Shown one piece after another: positions 17,070-17,277 of a DNA stretch of 17,277 nucleotides. This stretch comes from Zychaea mexicana. Taxonomy: Eukaryota > Mucoromycota > Mucoromycetes > Mucorales > Lichtheimiaceae. The stretch spans positions 1 through 17,277 of the forward strand of contig NW_026516933.1 of the NCBI RefSeq assembly GCF_025766255.1, in the 5' to 3' direction. Position 1 is the first letter of the stretch. Each line of letters starts with the position of its first letter. Below the pieces are notes generated by a model that ran no database searches, was not told the origin of the DNA, and saw only the letters and a list, made by a program, of their open reading frames with translations. A program made the position numbers and the translations under genes.

Positions 17070-17277
17070 TGTCATGCCGAAACCAGTTGGATCCAAAAAA
17101 AAGGATGCTACAATGCATTTTTATATATAAAAACATTCTCAGCGTATTACAAAGCAGCACATGTTTTACGATGCTGATAGAATGCGTTTATTTTTTTTCA
17201 TTGTTGTAAATGACCAATGCGATTAAGTAGAGATTTGAAAAGTTAGGGACAGTGTAGGAGCAACAACCCCTGAATTA
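17070..17277. other. Right edge of the window
   Basis: AT-rich DNA with no supported gene. A 60-codon frame (17027-17209) shows no motif. Confidence 0.3.

Noticed and set aside
1..17277. CRISPR array, tRNA or rRNA genes
   Set aside because: No regularly spaced short repeats, no T-loop GGTTCGA-type box with a fitting acceptor stem, and no rRNA-like core sequence was seen.

Overview
The window looks like accessory, transposon-filled DNA from a filamentous fungus, most likely an early-diverging one (Mucoromycota, Mucorales-like). The reasons are short GT..AG introns of about 60-110 nt, a chromodomain Ty3/gypsy retrotransposon, a Tc1-like DD34E transposase with an intron, a Mutator-like transposase joined to an OTU protease, an RTC4-like domain, and AT-rich gene-free DNA. 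The taxon is inference. I found no intact host housekeeping gene, rRNA or tRNA.

Layout. (1) Positions 137-4293, plus strand: a decayed Mutator-like (MULE) transposase with SWIM zinc finger, running into an OTU-type cysteine protease, then an RTC4-like domain gene. All are cut by frameshifts and stops. (2) Positions 4649-11488, minus strand: a full-length Ty3/gypsy chromovirus with two LTRs and a 5-bp target duplication (CACAG). Gag and Pol are joined by a well-formed -1 frameshift signal. Pol carries protease, RT, RNase H, integrase, chromodomain and an AT-hook tail. The element is dead: it has five in-frame stops, a frameshift in Gag and changed catalytic residues in RT and integrase. (3) Positions 11732-11930: tandem palindromic CpG-rich repeats, then a TATA box and a broken Tc1-like transposase gene (12045-13456). 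(4) Positions 13457-17277: gene-poor DNA, very AT-rich from about 14500 to 16700. It holds a 125-bp degenerate tandem duplication, an unrecognised minus-strand coding remnant (15108-15779), and two hairpins near 16609-16688, one shaped like an intrinsic terminator.

Common thread. Damage throughout the window is biased to C:G-to-T:A transitions. Ten of the eleven stops described in the gypsy, Tc1 and 15.1-15.8 kb frames can be explained by one such change at a probable Gln, Trp or Arg codon; the eleventh ends the minus-strand remnant. LTR-LTR and repeat-repeat differences are mostly at CpG or CpA. This fits cytosine deamination or a RIP-like process. The most interesting items are the gag-pol frameshift signal, the MULE-OTU and RTC4-like pairing, the palindromic repeats, and the AT-rich coding remnant.
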